Positions 1 through 9,347 are shown, counted from the stretch's first letter. The stretch: 64,000 bases of DNA from HLUCCA09 sp038745585 (GCA_038745585.1 JBCDLH010000015.1:17811-81810), one strand, 5' to 3'. Program-made: numbers and translations. The notes: generated by a model from the letters alone, not told the origin.

Positions 1-1827
1 CATCAAGTCGCAGTTTTCCGGCATCGCCACGCAAGCGTCGATCACGTCGTGCCGAAGCCCTTCGTCTCGTAGATGTACCTTGAGCCGGTCATGCAGGAAG
101 GACCGCAGGTCATCGCTGACGCTTGGATCGTGCGCCTGCATCGCCGCCACCCAAGGGATGGGCGATGGCATGGCTTCCAAATGCGCGCGGGTCCGCTGCG
201 CATACATACCGTCGGTGGCGGCGAGATCGAGGGCGGTTTCGAACGCCGCGCGCGCACCGCTATCAAGCTCCCGCGCATAAAGATGGCGAAGGATCTGAAC
301 ATCGAAAGCTCGGTCGAGCGAGAAACGGAGGGCCCCGTCCAGCACAATCCGGATGACACCCAACGCCGCGCGGCGGAGGGCGAAGGGGTCCTTTGAACCG
401 GTGGGCTTTTCGTCGATGGCCCAGAAGCCGGTCAGCAGATCGATCTTGTCTGCGAGCGCGACGGCTTGGCTGACCGCGCCTTCGGGGACGGTGTCGGAGG
501 GGCCGAGGGGTTTGTAGTGATCTTCGCAAGCGGCGGCGATCTCCGGCGCGAGGCCCGCCGCAAGGGCATAGTGGCGGCCCATCGTGCCTTGGAGTTCGGG
601 GAATTCGAAAACCATCTCGGAGGCGAGATCGGCTTTGACCACGCGCGCGGCTTGCTCGGCGAGATCCGGGTCGGCGCCGATGGCCGGCGCGATGCTGCGC
701 GCAAGGGCTGCGATCCGCGCGATCCTGTCCTTTTGCGAGCCCAAGCGGCGCTCGAACGTCACATCGCCGAGGGCGTCGAGCCACACGCCCATGCCAGCTT
801 TCGCCACTCGCAGATCGTTTTCCCAAAAGAAGTTGGCATCGGCCAGCCGCGCGGCGAGGACCTTTTGGTTGCCCGCAAGGATCGTCGCGCCCTGGTCTGC
901 CGTTTCCCGGTTCGCGACCGTGACAAAGCCTGTGATCTGGCCCGCCTGTGGATCGCGGAGCGAGAAGAACTTTTGGTGTTCCTTCATTGAGGTCTGCAAC
1001 ACCTCGGCGGGCAAATCGAGAAATGTCTCGGCGATCTCGCCCAATAGGACGACCGGCCATTCGACAAGGCCCGCGACCTCGGCCAGAAGAGCCTCGTCTT
1101 TGACGACTTCGCGCCCGCGGGCAAAGGCCTGGGTCGTGGCGTCGTGCCAGATCGTCTGCGCGCGTTCGGCGGGGTCGAGCAGGACATGAGCGCGTTTGAG
1201 CTTTGCCGCGTAATCCTCAAAGCCGGTGACAGCGAAAGCGCCCGGCGCCATGAAGCGGTGGCCCTCGGTGAGGTCGCCCGCGCGAAAACCATCGACATAA
1301 AGCGGAACGACCTCAGCGCCAGCCTCGTCGCTCAAAAGGCACAAGATCCGATGCAGCGGACGGACCCAGCGAAGGGTGCCCTTGCCGGCGCTCTCTGGCC
1401 CACCCCAGCGCATGGATTTGGGCCAGGGAAAGCCGCGGAGTGTCGTTTCGAGCGTCTCGGCGACGATCTCGGCGGCGGGGCGGCCTTCGCGTAAGATCGA
1501 GGCGAAATAGATTGCGCCCTTGGGCGTGTCGCGCGCCTCGAGCTGATCCATCGTGAGGCCCGTGGAGCGCAGAAAGCCTGCAAGCGCCTTTTCGGGCGCA
1601 TCGGTGCGCGGGCCCTTCCGCTCCTCCAGCGTCGTCGGGCTCGACGCAAGGAGGCCCTCGATATGGAGCGTCAGACGGCGCGGCGTGGCATAGGCGCGGA
1701 CAGCGGCATAGGTCAGCCCCGCGTCGACCAGCCCGCCCGTCATCAAACGCTGCAGATCGGCGGCCGCGCGGGCCTGCATGCGGGCGGGGATCTCTTCGGA
1801 GAAGAGCTCGATCAAAAGGTCGGGCAT
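1..1827 (-). CDS. glyS: glycyl-tRNA synthetase beta subunit (C-terminus cut by window edge)
   Basis: This is the beta subunit of the heterotetrameric (alpha2beta2) bacterial glycyl-tRNA synthetase, which binds tRNA and charges it with glycine together with GlyQ. The open frame runs without a stop from an ATG at 1827 to base 1, giving the first 609 residues; the family is usually about 690-750 residues, so only the C-terminal anticodon-binding part is missing. The N-terminus MPDLLIELFSEEIPARMQ is the classic GlyS start, and downstream stretches such as TSMKEHQKFFSLRD and KADLASEMVFEFPELQG are family hallmarks. It is the last gene of a minus-strand set glyQ, DUF6446, glyS, starting 3 bases after the DUF6446 stop codon. 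Identification is secure. Confidence 0.95.
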   Translation of the reverse strand, partial: MPDLLIELFSEEIPARMQARAAADLQRLMTGGLVDAGLTYAAVRAYATPRRLTLHIEGLLASSPTTLEERKGPRTDAPEKALAGFLRSTGLTMDQLEARDTPKGAIYFASILREGRPAAEIVAETLETTLRGFPWPKSMRWGGPESAGKGTLRWVRPLHRILCLLSDEAGAEVVPLYVDGFRAGDLTEGHRFMAPGAFAVTGFEDYAAKLKRAHVLLDPAERAQTIWHDATTQAFARGREVVKDEALLAEVAGLVEWPVVLLGEIAETFLDLPAEVLQTSMKEHQKFFSLRDPQAGQITGFVTVANRETADQGATILAGNQKVLAARLADANFFWENDLRVAKAGMGVWLDALGDVTFERRLGSQKDRIARIAALARSIAPAIGADPDLAEQAARVVKADLASEMVFEFPELQGTMGRHYALAAGLAPEIAAACEDHYKPLGPSDTVPEGAVSQAVALADKIDLLTGFWAIDEKPTGSKDPFALRRAALGVIRIVLDGALRFSLDRAFDVQILRHLYARELDSGARAAFETALDLAATDGMYAQRTRAHLEAMPSPIPWVAAMQAHDPSVSDDLRSFLHDRLKVHLRDEGLRHDVIDACVAMPENCDLM

Positions 1828-1830
1828 GGG

Positions 1831-2352
1831 TTACTCGGTCTCGGGGGGCGGCGGACAGCTCTCGGGCGGCGGATCGCCGTCGAACACCCGGGCCCCGCAG
1901 CGATTGATCTGGTGCCAGGCATAGCCCGCCCCGGTCTCGGTGAGCGCGACGATACGGTCGATCCCGTAGGGCTCGTTCGTCAAACTGATGAGAGCCGTGG
2001 CAGCACCGCTGTCGAGCGCTTCGGCGATAGCGGCGGCATCAAAGCACGCAAAGGGGCGCGGGGCGACGGTCGGCGTGGGCTCGGCTGCGGGCGCGAAGAC
2101 GTCTAGACGCGCAAGCAGTGCTGGCGCCACTTCGAAACAGGCGCGAAACTTGAGCGGCGAGGACGCACCTTCGGCATGCTGCAGGGCTTCAACGGCGATC
2201 TCCTCGCGGGCGCCATCGACGCGGGTGAGGACGACGATGCCATCGCCTTCAAAGACGATGTCGTACCAATAATGGTGCTCCAGGACATAAAGCGCGGCTC
2301 CCGCAAGAGCGGCGGCGCCGACGAGCGCCGTGCCAACGATCTTACCGTTCAT
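1831..2352 (-). CDS. DUF6446 family protein
   Basis: This is a 173-residue protein of a family found between glyQ and glyS in Rhodobacterales; the function is unknown. A single hydrophobic segment at about residues 5-24 predicts an N-terminal membrane anchor with the rest in the periplasm. The C-terminus is proline-rich and acidic. I chose the ATG at 2352 (MNGKIVG) rather than upstream codons because it begins directly before the membrane segment and the extra upstream residues look non-coding. It lies 52 bases after glyQ and 3 bases before glyS, so co-transcription with the synthetase subunits is likely. The DUF number comes from recall of the family and its neighbourhood. Confidence 0.8.
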   Translation of the reverse strand: MNGKIVGTALVGAAALAGAALYVLEHHYWYDIVFEGDGIVVLTRVDGAREEIAVEALQHAEGASSPLKFRACFEVAPALLARLDVFAPAAEPTPTVAPRPFACFDAAAIAEALDSGAATALISLTNEPYGIDRIVALTETGAGYAWHQINRCGARVFDGDPPPESCPPPPETE

Positions 2353-2404
2353 CGCACATTCACCGCCGCGGATCGCGCGTGGCGCTGGGGGCAAACGGCC
2401 AAGG

Positions 2405-3334
2405 TCATGCGGTAGAAATCCCGCCCGCTTCGGTCTCAAGAAACGCATCGGCGCAGGCCTTTGCCAGCGTGCGTACCCGACCGATATAGGCTTGCCGCTC
2501 GGTCACCGAGATGACGCCGCGGGCATCAAGGAGATTGAAGAGGTGGCTTGCCTTGATGCATTGGTCATAGGCCGGTTGAGCCATGACGATGCGGCGGCCC
2601 GTTTTGGGATCGTCCGCCGGGGCGGCGAGGATACGCGCGCATTCGGCCTCGGCATCTTCGAAGTGACGCATCAGCAACGCGGTGTCAGCCACGTCGAAAT
2701 TCCAACGCGCATATTGCGCCTCCGCCTCGCGGAAAACATCGCCATAGGTGAGCGGGATCGGCGTTTGAGGGTCGTTGAAAGGCATTGCGTTGCCGTCGTA
2801 AAACCCCAGAACATACATTGCGAGGCGCTCAAGCCCATAGGTCAGCTCGCCCGAAACGGGCTTGCAGTCGTGGCCGCCGACCTGTTGGAAGTAGGTGAAT
2901 TGGCTCACTTCCATACCGTCGCACCAGACCTCCCAGCCGAGGCCCCAGGCGCCGAGCGTCGGGCTCTCCCAATCGTCCTCGACAAAGCGAATATCGTGAA
3001 GCGCGGCGTCGATGCCGATCGCTGCGAGCGAGCCGAGATAGATCTCCTGCAGGTCGGGCGGGCTCGGTTTGATCAGAACCTGGAATTGGTAATAGTGCTG
3101 CCAGCGGTTTGGGCTGTCGCCATAGCGGCCGTCGGTCGGCCGGCGCGAGGGCTGGACATAGGCGGCGGCCCAGGGCCTTGGGCCGAGCGCACGTAGGGTC
3201 GTGGCCGGGTGAAACGTGCCCGCGCCCACCTCCATGTCGTAAGGCTGCAGAAGCGCGCAACCCTGTCCCGCCCAATAGGCTTGGAGCCGAAGGATAACCT
3301 CTTGAAAGGAGGTGGGTCGGGTGATCTCGGTCAT
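2405..3334 (-). CDS. glyQ: glycyl-tRNA synthetase alpha subunit
   Basis: This is the catalytic alpha subunit of the alpha2beta2 glycyl-tRNA synthetase, 309 residues, the normal family length. It is a class II synthetase that forms glycyl-adenylate in the cytoplasm. The sequence is highly conserved from the start: SFQEVILRLQAYWAGQGCA, then the LQPYDMEVGAGTFHPATT block and RPTDGRYGDSPNRWQHYYQ. It leads the minus-strand run glyQ, DUF6446, glyS. No strong Shine-Dalgarno site is visible, but the conserved N-terminus fixes the ATG at 3334. Confidence 0.97.
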   Translation of the reverse strand: MTEITRPTSFQEVILRLQAYWAGQGCALLQPYDMEVGAGTFHPATTLRALGPRPWAAAYVQPSRRPTDGRYGDSPNRWQHYYQFQVLIKPSPPDLQEIYLGSLAAIGIDAALHDIRFVEDDWESPTLGAWGLGWEVWCDGMEVSQFTYFQQVGGHDCKPVSGELTYGLERLAMYVLGFYDGNAMPFNDPQTPIPLTYGDVFREAEAQYARWNFDVADTALLMRHFEDAEAECARILAAPADDPKTGRRIVMAQPAYDQCIKASHLFNLLDARGVISVTERQAYIGRVRTLAKACADAFLETEAGGISTA

Positions 3335-3481
3335 GGGTGGTCTGCCCGCGCGGGTTGGGTCTCGGCGGCGTCCTATGCGGGGGGTGGGCGATGGTCAACT
3401 CCGAGTGGCGCGCGCGGGTCATATCTGCGGCGGGCCGTTTGTAGCGGCGGAAGTTTGGGGGCCCTGCCCTCCGGGCTGCGC

Positions 3482-3513
3482 CTCCCCCGGGATACTTGTC
3501 GCCCAAAGAAGAG
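3482..3513 (-). repeat. dispersed 3' element, copy A
   Basis: Read on the minus strand this is CTTCTTTGGGC, a short spacer, AAGTATCCCGGGGG, followed by a G/C-rich inverted repeat out to about 3455. It begins about 50 bases after the stop codon of the DUF427 gene and reads in that gene's sense. Four more copies with the same core and the same orientation to the upstream gene lie at about 37062, 45834, 53352 and 63951. The function is unknown; a 3'-UTR or transcription-end signal is an inference. Confidence 0.7.
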
Positions 3514-3562
3514 GCCCGGGCGGCGCGACCGGCCCCGGGGGCGCCACGGGGCAAGCGGATGG

Positions 3563-4048
3563 CTACCACCAGCGGGTTTCGGGGGCGCCTTTGACGGTGC
3601 CAAGAAGGTTGGGCGTGACCCAGCCGCCGTAGAAATCCCCAGGCTGAGGCGTGACGTCGACTCCACCAACACGGCAAGCCTCCATTAGGCCCGGGTAAAA
3701 CGCCATGTGGTCTTTCAGGGCGGCGAAGGCGGGCGTGGGGCTCGGATAGGACCAGGCGGCGTGGCGGCGGGTTTGGCCGCCGGCCGCAACGGTCCAATAG
3801 CGGGCCGAGCCTTTCCACTCGCAATAGGAGCTGCCCGCGGCCTCACTCAGCGCGCCCGGCGCGATGTCTTCGGGCGGGATGTAGTAGGTCGGTGCGTGGT
3901 GCGTCTCGCAGACGCGAAGCGCGCGCGTTGTCCGGGCGACCATCTCGCCGCCTAGGATCACCTCAACCGGCAGCACGATCCGGTCGAGCGCAGGTGGGCG
4001 CGGATAAGCCTGAACATCCTCGGCAAGAAGCTCTGTGACGGTCCTCAA
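3563..4048 (-). CDS. DUF427 domain-containing protein
   Basis: This is a 161-residue protein of the DUF427 (NTP-transferase-like) family, widespread in bacteria and without an assigned reaction. The diagnostic block is YIPPEDIAPGALSE, followed by CEWKGSARYWTV and AAWSYPSPTPAFAALKDHMAFYPG, matching the usual family core. Many DUF427 proteins are shorter (about 95-120 residues); this one has an extended N- and C-terminus. The start codon overlaps the end of the DUF4864 gene by 4 bases (ATGA), so the two are translationally coupled. It is probably a cytoplasmic protein. Confidence 0.88.
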   Translation of the reverse strand: MRTVTELLAEDVQAYPRPPALDRIVLPVEVILGGEMVARTTRALRVCETHHAPTYYIPPEDIAPGALSEAAGSSYCEWKGSARYWTVAAGGQTRRHAAWSYPSPTPAFAALKDHMAFYPGLMEACRVGGVDVTPQPGDFYGGWVTPNLLGTVKGAPETRWW

Positions 4049-4455
4049 GCGCCAACCTCAGCTGCGCGGAGGATCGTCACCCCTGCAATCTGCCAGCTGT
4101 CGCCCGCGGGCACCATCGTGTATTCGAGGGTAAATTGGCGACCGGAGCCATCTGTCACGAAGACCTGTTGGACAAGCGCCGTCCCGCGCTCCTTCGTTGT
4201 GCCGTAGCGCACCTCGGCTGGGCGCCAAACCATCGGATAGCCTTGCTGGACCATACGCCCGAAATTTTCCGGCGTCTGAAACATACGCTTGATCCCGGGC
4301 GCAGCAAAGGTGAACGCGGTTGCAAAATCGTCGGCTTGGAACGCTTCGATCTGCGCACCTATCACATCGCTCGGCTGGCTTTGAGCGGCGGCTCGGTCGG
4401 GCGCGGGCCAGGCCAGAAGGGCGGCAAGCGCGAGGGCGAGAACGAAGCGAAGCAT
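4045..4455 (-). CDS. DUF4864 domain-containing secreted protein
   Basis: This is a 136-residue protein with an N-terminal signal peptide (about residues 1-24, ending near AAAQSQPS) followed by one DUF4864 domain with a cystatin/NTF2-like pattern: IEAFQADDFATAFTFAAP, then VVWRP-like and QVFVTDGSGRQFTLEYTM segments, ending in DSWQIAGVTILRA. It is predicted to be periplasmic and the function is unknown. It precedes and overlaps the DUF427 gene by 4 bases, so they probably form a two-gene operon. Confidence 0.85.
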   Translation of the reverse strand: MLRFVLALALAALLAWPAPDRAAAQSQPSDVIGAQIEAFQADDFATAFTFAAPGIKRMFQTPENFGRMVQQGYPMVWRPAEVRYGTTKERGTALVQQVFVTDGSGRQFTLEYTMVPAGDSWQIAGVTILRAAEVGA

Positions 4456-4635
4456 GGGCGTCTCCTGTCATCTGGCAACGCGGCGGGCGCGCCTTCCAGT
4501 GTGAGACGTGGCGCGCGGAGGCGCCAAGGCAATGTCGGGCCCGCTGCGTGCGCAGGGCGCATGTGCCGACTGGGCCAAAAGCGCCACACGCTTTTGCCCC
4601 AAGAGATGCGGGACGAAAGTGCGTCGCGTCGAAGC

Positions 4636-5325
4636 TTAGGTCTTGCGGCGGAGGCGCCGTGCCACGCCGGCAGCGCCCAAGGCGCCGAAGAGGAGCACAC
4701 CCGTCGCGGGCAGCGGGACCGGTGCCACAGCCGCTTCGAGGCGCACAGCATCTAGGAAATTGCCGACCGACACGCTTCCGCTACCCGTCGAAACTGCGGT
4801 AAAGGACAGGCGGATGTCATTGCCTAAGGAGTGTAGCCCGGTCAGCGAGGTGAACACCCAAGATGCCGTCGTGGCCGCGTATTCCTGCGAGAAGAGCGAC
4901 GTGTCATCGCCCGCGTCGAAAAGATCGAGCCCGAGATCGACGACGTCGACCCGCATCACATCGGTGCCGACGCGGGCGCGATGGGCGAATTCGAGCATGA
5001 GGTCAGTGCCCGCTGCGATGGCGTTGACGGTTTGCGACAGCGTGCCAAAGTTCTTCGCGTTCAGCTCTGCGTGTTGCGTGCCCTCGTAGGACGTCACCCC
5101 GAGAAAGCCATTCGCCCAGATCTCGATGCGGCTGTCCGTCGTCTGCCAGCCGGGGACGTTCGAGGGATTGACGAAGCTGTATCGGGTGTCGGTGCCGAGA
5201 TCGGGCGTTTCAAATCCGCCATTGACCAAAACCGCTGCAGAGACTGGCCCCGTGATAGAGGCAAGTGCGACACTCATACCAAGCAGCGCCGCTCGCATGC
5301 TCTTCAAACCGTTAACAGTTGGCAT
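4636..5325 (-). CDS. VPLPA-CTERM sorting-signal protein
   Basis: This is a 229-residue exported protein. It has a signal peptide (MRAALLGMSVALASITG region, cleavage near VSAAVLVNGG) and then a beta-rich domain beginning LVNGGFETPDLG, a common start for PEP-CTERM-type extracellular proteins. It ends with the tripartite sorting signal VPLPATGVLLFGALGAAG followed by a basic RRLRRK tail (residues about 203-229). The VPLPA-CTERM motif is recognised by an exosortase system in Rhodobacterales, so the protein is presumably processed and anchored or released at the cell surface. The ATG at 5325 has a GAGGG ribosome site 8 bases upstream. Neighbours are unrelated and no exosortase gene is in the window. 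Confidence 0.85.
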   Translation of the reverse strand: MPTVNGLKSMRAALLGMSVALASITGPVSAAVLVNGGFETPDLGTDTRYSFVNPSNVPGWQTTDSRIEIWANGFLGVTSYEGTQHAELNAKNFGTLSQTVNAIAAGTDLMLEFAHRARVGTDVMRVDVVDLGLDLFDAGDDTSLFSQEYAATTASWVFTSLTGLHSLGNDIRLSFTAVSTGSGSVSVGNFLDAVRLEAAVAPVPLPATGVLLFGALGAAGVARRLRRKT

Positions 5326-5424
5326 TTCAACACCCTCAAGAGACCGATTTCTCGTGGAGTTAGCGTGCGGGGACGGCGTGCGTTAGGCCGGAATGTGACA
5401 GACTTTAGTCAAGTTCGATCCGTC

Positions 5425-7017
5425 TTATGCGGCGAGGGTCCCCGCAAGCCCGTCCTCGATGAGGTGGATCGTCTCATCGATGCCGTAAAGCGCAACGAAG
5501 CCGCCGAACCGCGGTCCCTGGCTCTGGCCGAGGAGGACCTCGTAGAGCGCCTTAAACCAAGCGCGCAGCGGCTCAAAGCCGTGCTCGCGCCCGACCGCGA
5601 AGACAATCGATTGCAGCGCCTCGGCATCGGTCTCGCCGCGATGGCTCTTCAGGCGCTCGGCCAAGTCGCGCATTGCGGCGGCTTCGGCATCGGTCGGCAC
5701 GCGAAAGCTTTTCGTCGGTTTGATAAAGTCGTTGTAGTACCGCACCGCGCCCGCGGCCGCAGCGTCGAGCTGAGGATGCGTTTCGGGGCCGGCCTCGGGC
5801 GCGTAACGGCGGATAAAGCCCCAAAGCGTCTCGGTATCCTCGGCATGGGCGACGGAGGCGAGATTGAGCAACATCGCAAAGCTCACCACCATGTCGGACA
5901 CCGGCGGTTGCCCGCGGTGGATGTGGAACACCGGGTTGGCGAGCTTTTGTACGGCGTCCTGCCCGTCATAGGCGGCCAGTTGCTGGTGATACTCGTCGAC
6001 GGCCTTCGGGATCACGTCAAAGTAGAGGCGTTTGGCCGTCTTTGGCTTGCCGTACATGAAATACGACAGGCTCTCCGTGGGCGCATAGGCAAGCCAGTCG
6101 TCTATGGAGAGCCCGTTGCCCTTGGACTTGGAGATTTTCTCCGCATTCTCATCGAGGAAGAGCTCAAAGGTGTAGTGCTCGGGCGCCCGCGCGCCGAGGA
6201 TCTCGCAAATCCGGTCATAGACCGGCGCGTTCGTCGAATGGTCCTTGCCGTACATCTCGAAATCAACGCCCAGCGCGGCCCAGCGTGCGCCGAAATCGGG
6301 CTTCCACTGAAACTTGACGTGTCCGCCGGTGACCGGAACGGTCCACTCGCGACCCTCTTCATCGTCAAACGTGACCTCGCCTCTGGCCGCATCGACATGC
6401 TTCATCGGGACGTAGAGCACCTGGCCCGTTTCGGGGTGAAACGGCAGAAAGATCGAATAGGTCTGGCGCCGCTCGTCGCGCAGCGTCTTCAACATGACCT
6501 GCATCAGATCGTCGTAACGTTCAGCGGCGCGCAACAAGATCGTGTCGAACTGGCCGGAGCGGTAAAACGCCGTGGCCGAGATGAACTCGTACTGAAAGCC
6601 GAACGTGTCGAGAAAGCGGCGCAGCATCGCGTTGTTGTGGTGGCCAAAGCTCTCATGGGTGCCGAACGGGTCCGGCACGCTCGTCAGAGGCTTTTGGAGA
6701 TGCGCGCGCAGGGCCTCGGGGTCGGGCACGTTTTCAGGCACCTTTCGCATGCCGTCGAGGTCGTCCGAAAAGCAGACGAGGCGCGTCGGGATGTCCGAGA
6801 TCACCTCGAAGGCGCGCCGCACCATGGTCGTGCGGAGCACCTCTCCAAACGTGCCGATATGGGGCAGGCCCGAGGGGCCATAGCCCGTCTCAAAGAGCAC
6901 ATGGCCTTTCTCAGGCGCGCCGCCCTCGTAGCGTTTTGCGATGCCGCGGGCCACTTCAAAGGGCCAAGCCTTGGACGCAAGCGCGGCGTCCCGCAGGTCT
7001 GATGAATGGTTTGACAT
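5425..7017 (-). CDS. lysK: lysyl-tRNA synthetase, class I
   Basis: This is a 530-residue class I (archaeal-type) lysyl-tRNA synthetase, the form normally used by alphaproteobacteria instead of the class II LysS. The Rossmann-fold signature is GPSGLPHIGT (HIGH-equivalent at about residues 53-56) and the KMSKS loop is KISKSKGN near residue 294. I chose the ATG at 7017 (MSNHSSDLRDAALASKAWPF) because the family starts here; the frame stays open for 61 further codons upstream but that part is low-complexity and non-conserved. It is divergent from the TerB-like gene at 7240, with 222 bases between the starts. Confidence 0.95.
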   Translation of the reverse strand: MSNHSSDLRDAALASKAWPFEVARGIAKRYEGGAPEKGHVLFETGYGPSGLPHIGTFGEVLRTTMVRRAFEVISDIPTRLVCFSDDLDGMRKVPENVPDPEALRAHLQKPLTSVPDPFGTHESFGHHNNAMLRRFLDTFGFQYEFISATAFYRSGQFDTILLRAAERYDDLMQVMLKTLRDERRQTYSIFLPFHPETGQVLYVPMKHVDAARGEVTFDDEEGREWTVPVTGGHVKFQWKPDFGARWAALGVDFEMYGKDHSTNAPVYDRICEILGARAPEHYTFELFLDENAEKISKSKGNGLSIDDWLAYAPTESLSYFMYGKPKTAKRLYFDVIPKAVDEYHQQLAAYDGQDAVQKLANPVFHIHRGQPPVSDMVVSFAMLLNLASVAHAEDTETLWGFIRRYAPEAGPETHPQLDAAAAGAVRYYNDFIKPTKSFRVPTDAEAAAMRDLAERLKSHRGETDAEALQSIVFAVGREHGFEPLRAWFKALYEVLLGQSQGPRFGGFVALYGIDETIHLIEDGLAGTLAA

Positions 7018-7239
7018 GGATCCGGGCTCTCTCAGCTGCGATTGCGGCGTTGAACGGCCTTGGTCTATGGCGCGTTGGTGCGTGTCCGTCAACGTGCGCC
7101 TCGGCGCTGGCGTCGCGTGACGCTGCGGCCCGCGCGCAGGGCGTCCGTGCGGCACAACAGCCGCGGAATGCGCCGCGTTCGGTGCGCTTGCCGTCCACAC
7201 CGCACACGCTTATCTCCGGCGCTGGAACGGAGGTGCCCC

Positions 7240-7665
7240 ATGCCGGAAAAACCCGATCAGCCGCTTTCCCCGCAGGACGCGCTCGTGGCGGTCATGATCG
7301 CAACATCGCTCTCGGATTCGACCGTGCGCACGGCCGAATTGGTGACCATCGAGCGGATCGTGAACCATCTTCCGGTGTTCGGGCGCTACGACGCCGACCG
7401 GACGCAGCTTGTCGCCAACCTCGTTTTTGAGCTGATCGAAGAGGAGGACGGGCTCTCGGCGCTCTTTGGTCTGGTGCGTGACGCTTTGCCCGAACGGCTG
7501 AACGAGAGCGCCTATGCTATGGCCTGCGACGTGGCCGCGGCGGACGGCAAGCTCGACGATGCCGAGCTACGGATGCTCGAAGAGATCCGCTATGAACTGA
7601 ACGTTCCGCGCCTCCATGCCGCCGCCATCGAACAGGGAGCGCGCGCCCGCCACCTCACGGTGTAA
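7240..7665 (+). CDS. tellurite resistance TerB-family protein
   Basis: This is a 141-residue, all-helical cytoplasmic protein of the TerB/DjlA-N-like family. The repeated helix pattern is visible as ALVAVMIATSLSDSTVRTAE and ACDVAAADGKLDDAELRMLE; the acidic DGKLDDAE loop is the metal-binding style loop typical of TerB. A GGAGG ribosome site lies 6 bases before the ATG at 7240, which excludes the longer upstream reading. No other ter genes are near, so tellurite resistance itself is not implied; such single TerB proteins are common and uncharacterised. Confidence 0.85.
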   Translation: MPEKPDQPLSPQDALVAVMIATSLSDSTVRTAELVTIERIVNHLPVFGRYDADRTQLVANLVFELIEEEDGLSALFGLVRDALPERLNESAYAMACDVAAADGKLDDAELRMLEEIRYELNVPRLHAAAIEQGARARHLTV

Positions 7666-7856
7666 GCGTTGCCCCGGCTCAGGGCGGTCAATCCGCCGCT
7701 TGCCCGGGCGGACTATGCGCACACAACCAGAGGTCTGACTGCTATGTGCCTCCGCACCGGGGCCTCCGCGCACGGGCGAAAACCGGCCGTCCTTGGCGCA
7801 CATCTAGCACCGCTCCGGCCGAGGCCCAAGCCTGGCTGTCGGCCCAGCCGCAACCG

Positions 7857-9347
7857 TTACGCGTAAAGCACCCGCCATCGGTCGATTAGCCGCAACTGCA
7901 GAATCCGCGCCCGCCGCGCCCATGAGCGCGCGCCCTGCGGCGCCTCCCGTTGCGCGCGTGTCAGGGCCGCGCGGCGCGGCACGTCCGACGTGAAAATCGC
8001 AAACGCCATTTCCCGCCCAGCGCGCGGCGCGACATAGCCCGAGAGCGCGCTGACAAAGTTGAGCGTGCCAGTCTTGGCCGCGATAGAGGCTGGGTAATCG
8101 TTGATCCGTTCGTAGGACGCGTTGCGCATCGGGATATCCCGCAAGAGCCCCGAGAGCCCCGCCTCTGGGCCGAGCCGGACAAGCGCGCGCACCATGTCGG
8201 TCGCGGTCAGGCGCGAGCGATCTCCGAGACCCGAATGGTCGACGAAGGCGGGCTTCGGGCTGCCGATCCGGCTCCCGAGCCACTCGCTCATCTGCGCGCC
8301 CGACGCCTCTAGCGACGGCGGGGCCGCCCCGCGATGCACCGATGCCGCGAGGCCCACCGCCTCAGCTGTCACATTGGTCGAGTATTCGAGCATGTCCTCC
8401 AGGATTGAGCGCATCGAACCGCTGCGCACCTCCGCGAGCACTGGCCCGTTCGGGCGGGACGTCGCGCGCTCTGCCTGGGGCAGCGCAATCCCTTGGGCGC
8501 GTGCGAAGGTCGAAAAGACCTCCGCCGTATAGAGCGCCGGCTCGCGCACAGGCAGCCACCGTGCCCCGCCTGAGCCCAACGCGCCGGAGGCAACCGTCCA
8601 GGCATCGACGTCGCCCGCATCCTCGTAGGTGTAGACTGGGGTCGCGCGCCGCACGACCTCCATCTGCGCCACGCGCACATCGGGGCGGTACCGGTCCGAC
8701 CGGGCGTCCATCGTGACAGCATAGCCATTGCCCGCACGGCGCCACTCAAAATGAACGCGGTTGAAGTTCAGATTGAGCCCGGACACGGCCGGGTTGTAGC
8801 CCACATGGTCGGGCTGGCCCTGGTCGATCCGGTCGATCCGCGGCAGGGAGCCGTCCCAAACGAAGAACCGCCCTGCGATCTCGCGCACACCCGCTTCCTT
8901 GAGCCGTGCGGCAAGGTCGGAAAGGGCATTGGTCTGCAAGGTGGGATCGCCGGAGCCCGACAGGACAAGATCGCCGTCGAGCCTCCCATCAGCGCTGAGC
9001 GTGCCCAAAGCGTGGACGCGGGTCGCAAAGCGGTGTCCGGGACCCAGCGCATCGAGGGCATAAAGCGCGGTGACGGCCTTGGCCACCGAAGCGGGAGGTT
9101 GTTTGACGAGCGGTCCTCGCGTTTCTAACACAGCGCCCGTGCGGGCGTCGGCCACGACAAAAGACACCGTGCCGTTCCCAAGATTTGCAGTGCCAACGAG
9201 CGCGTCAGCGGTCGGGGCCCGCGCCCGCGCGATCTCGGCGTCGCCGCCCCGCGGCATTGGCCGGAGCGAGACGAGCGGCGGTGCGCCAAGAGCAGGGCCA
9301 GCAGCCCCAGCAGCGATGCCGCCGAGAAGCATGCGCCGGGTCAACAT
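7857..9347 (-). CDS. dacB: D-alanyl-D-alanine carboxypeptidase/endopeptidase (PBP4)
   Basis: This is a peptidase family S13 penicillin-binding protein that trims or cross-link-cleaves peptidoglycan in the periplasm. All three active-site motifs are present: SVAK (Ser87-Lys90), STN in MLEYSTNVTAE at about residue 322, and KTG in IAAKTGTLNFVSA at about residue 423. The N-terminus MLTRRMLLGGIAAGAAGPALGA is a signal sequence with twin arginines, which could direct Tat export. The start at 9347 is a judgement: no clear ribosome site precedes it, and an in-frame ATG at 9389 is an alternative. The length from this start is 496 residues, within the family range. Confidence 0.9.
   Translation of the reverse strand: MLTRRMLLGGIAAGAAGPALGAPPLVSLRPMPRGGDAEIARARAPTADALVGTANLGNGTVSFVVADARTGAVLETRGPLVKQPPASVAKAVTALYALDALGPGHRFATRVHALGTLSADGRLDGDLVLSGSGDPTLQTNALSDLAARLKEAGVREIAGRFFVWDGSLPRIDRIDQGQPDHVGYNPAVSGLNLNFNRVHFEWRRAGNGYAVTMDARSDRYRPDVRVAQMEVVRRATPVYTYEDAGDVDAWTVASGALGSGGARWLPVREPALYTAEVFSTFARAQGIALPQAERATSRPNGPVLAEVRSGSMRSILEDMLEYSTNVTAEAVGLAASVHRGAAPPSLEASGAQMSEWLGSRIGSPKPAFVDHSGLGDRSRLTATDMVRALVRLGPEAGLSGLLRDIPMRNASYERINDYPASIAAKTGTLNFVSALSGYVAPRAGREMAFAIFTSDVPRRAALTRAQREAPQGARSWARRARILQLRLIDRWRVLYA

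Noticed and set aside
1..1827. glyS looks broken because several short frames lie across it
   Set aside because: Translating the minus strand in the frame of ATG 1827 gives one uninterrupted GlyS reading to base 1; the short frames are shadows in other frames.
4981..7002. A long plus-strand frame of over 670 codons
   Set aside because: It is antisense to the VPLPA-CTERM gene and lysK; its translation has no family features and reflects GC-rich third positions of the real genes.
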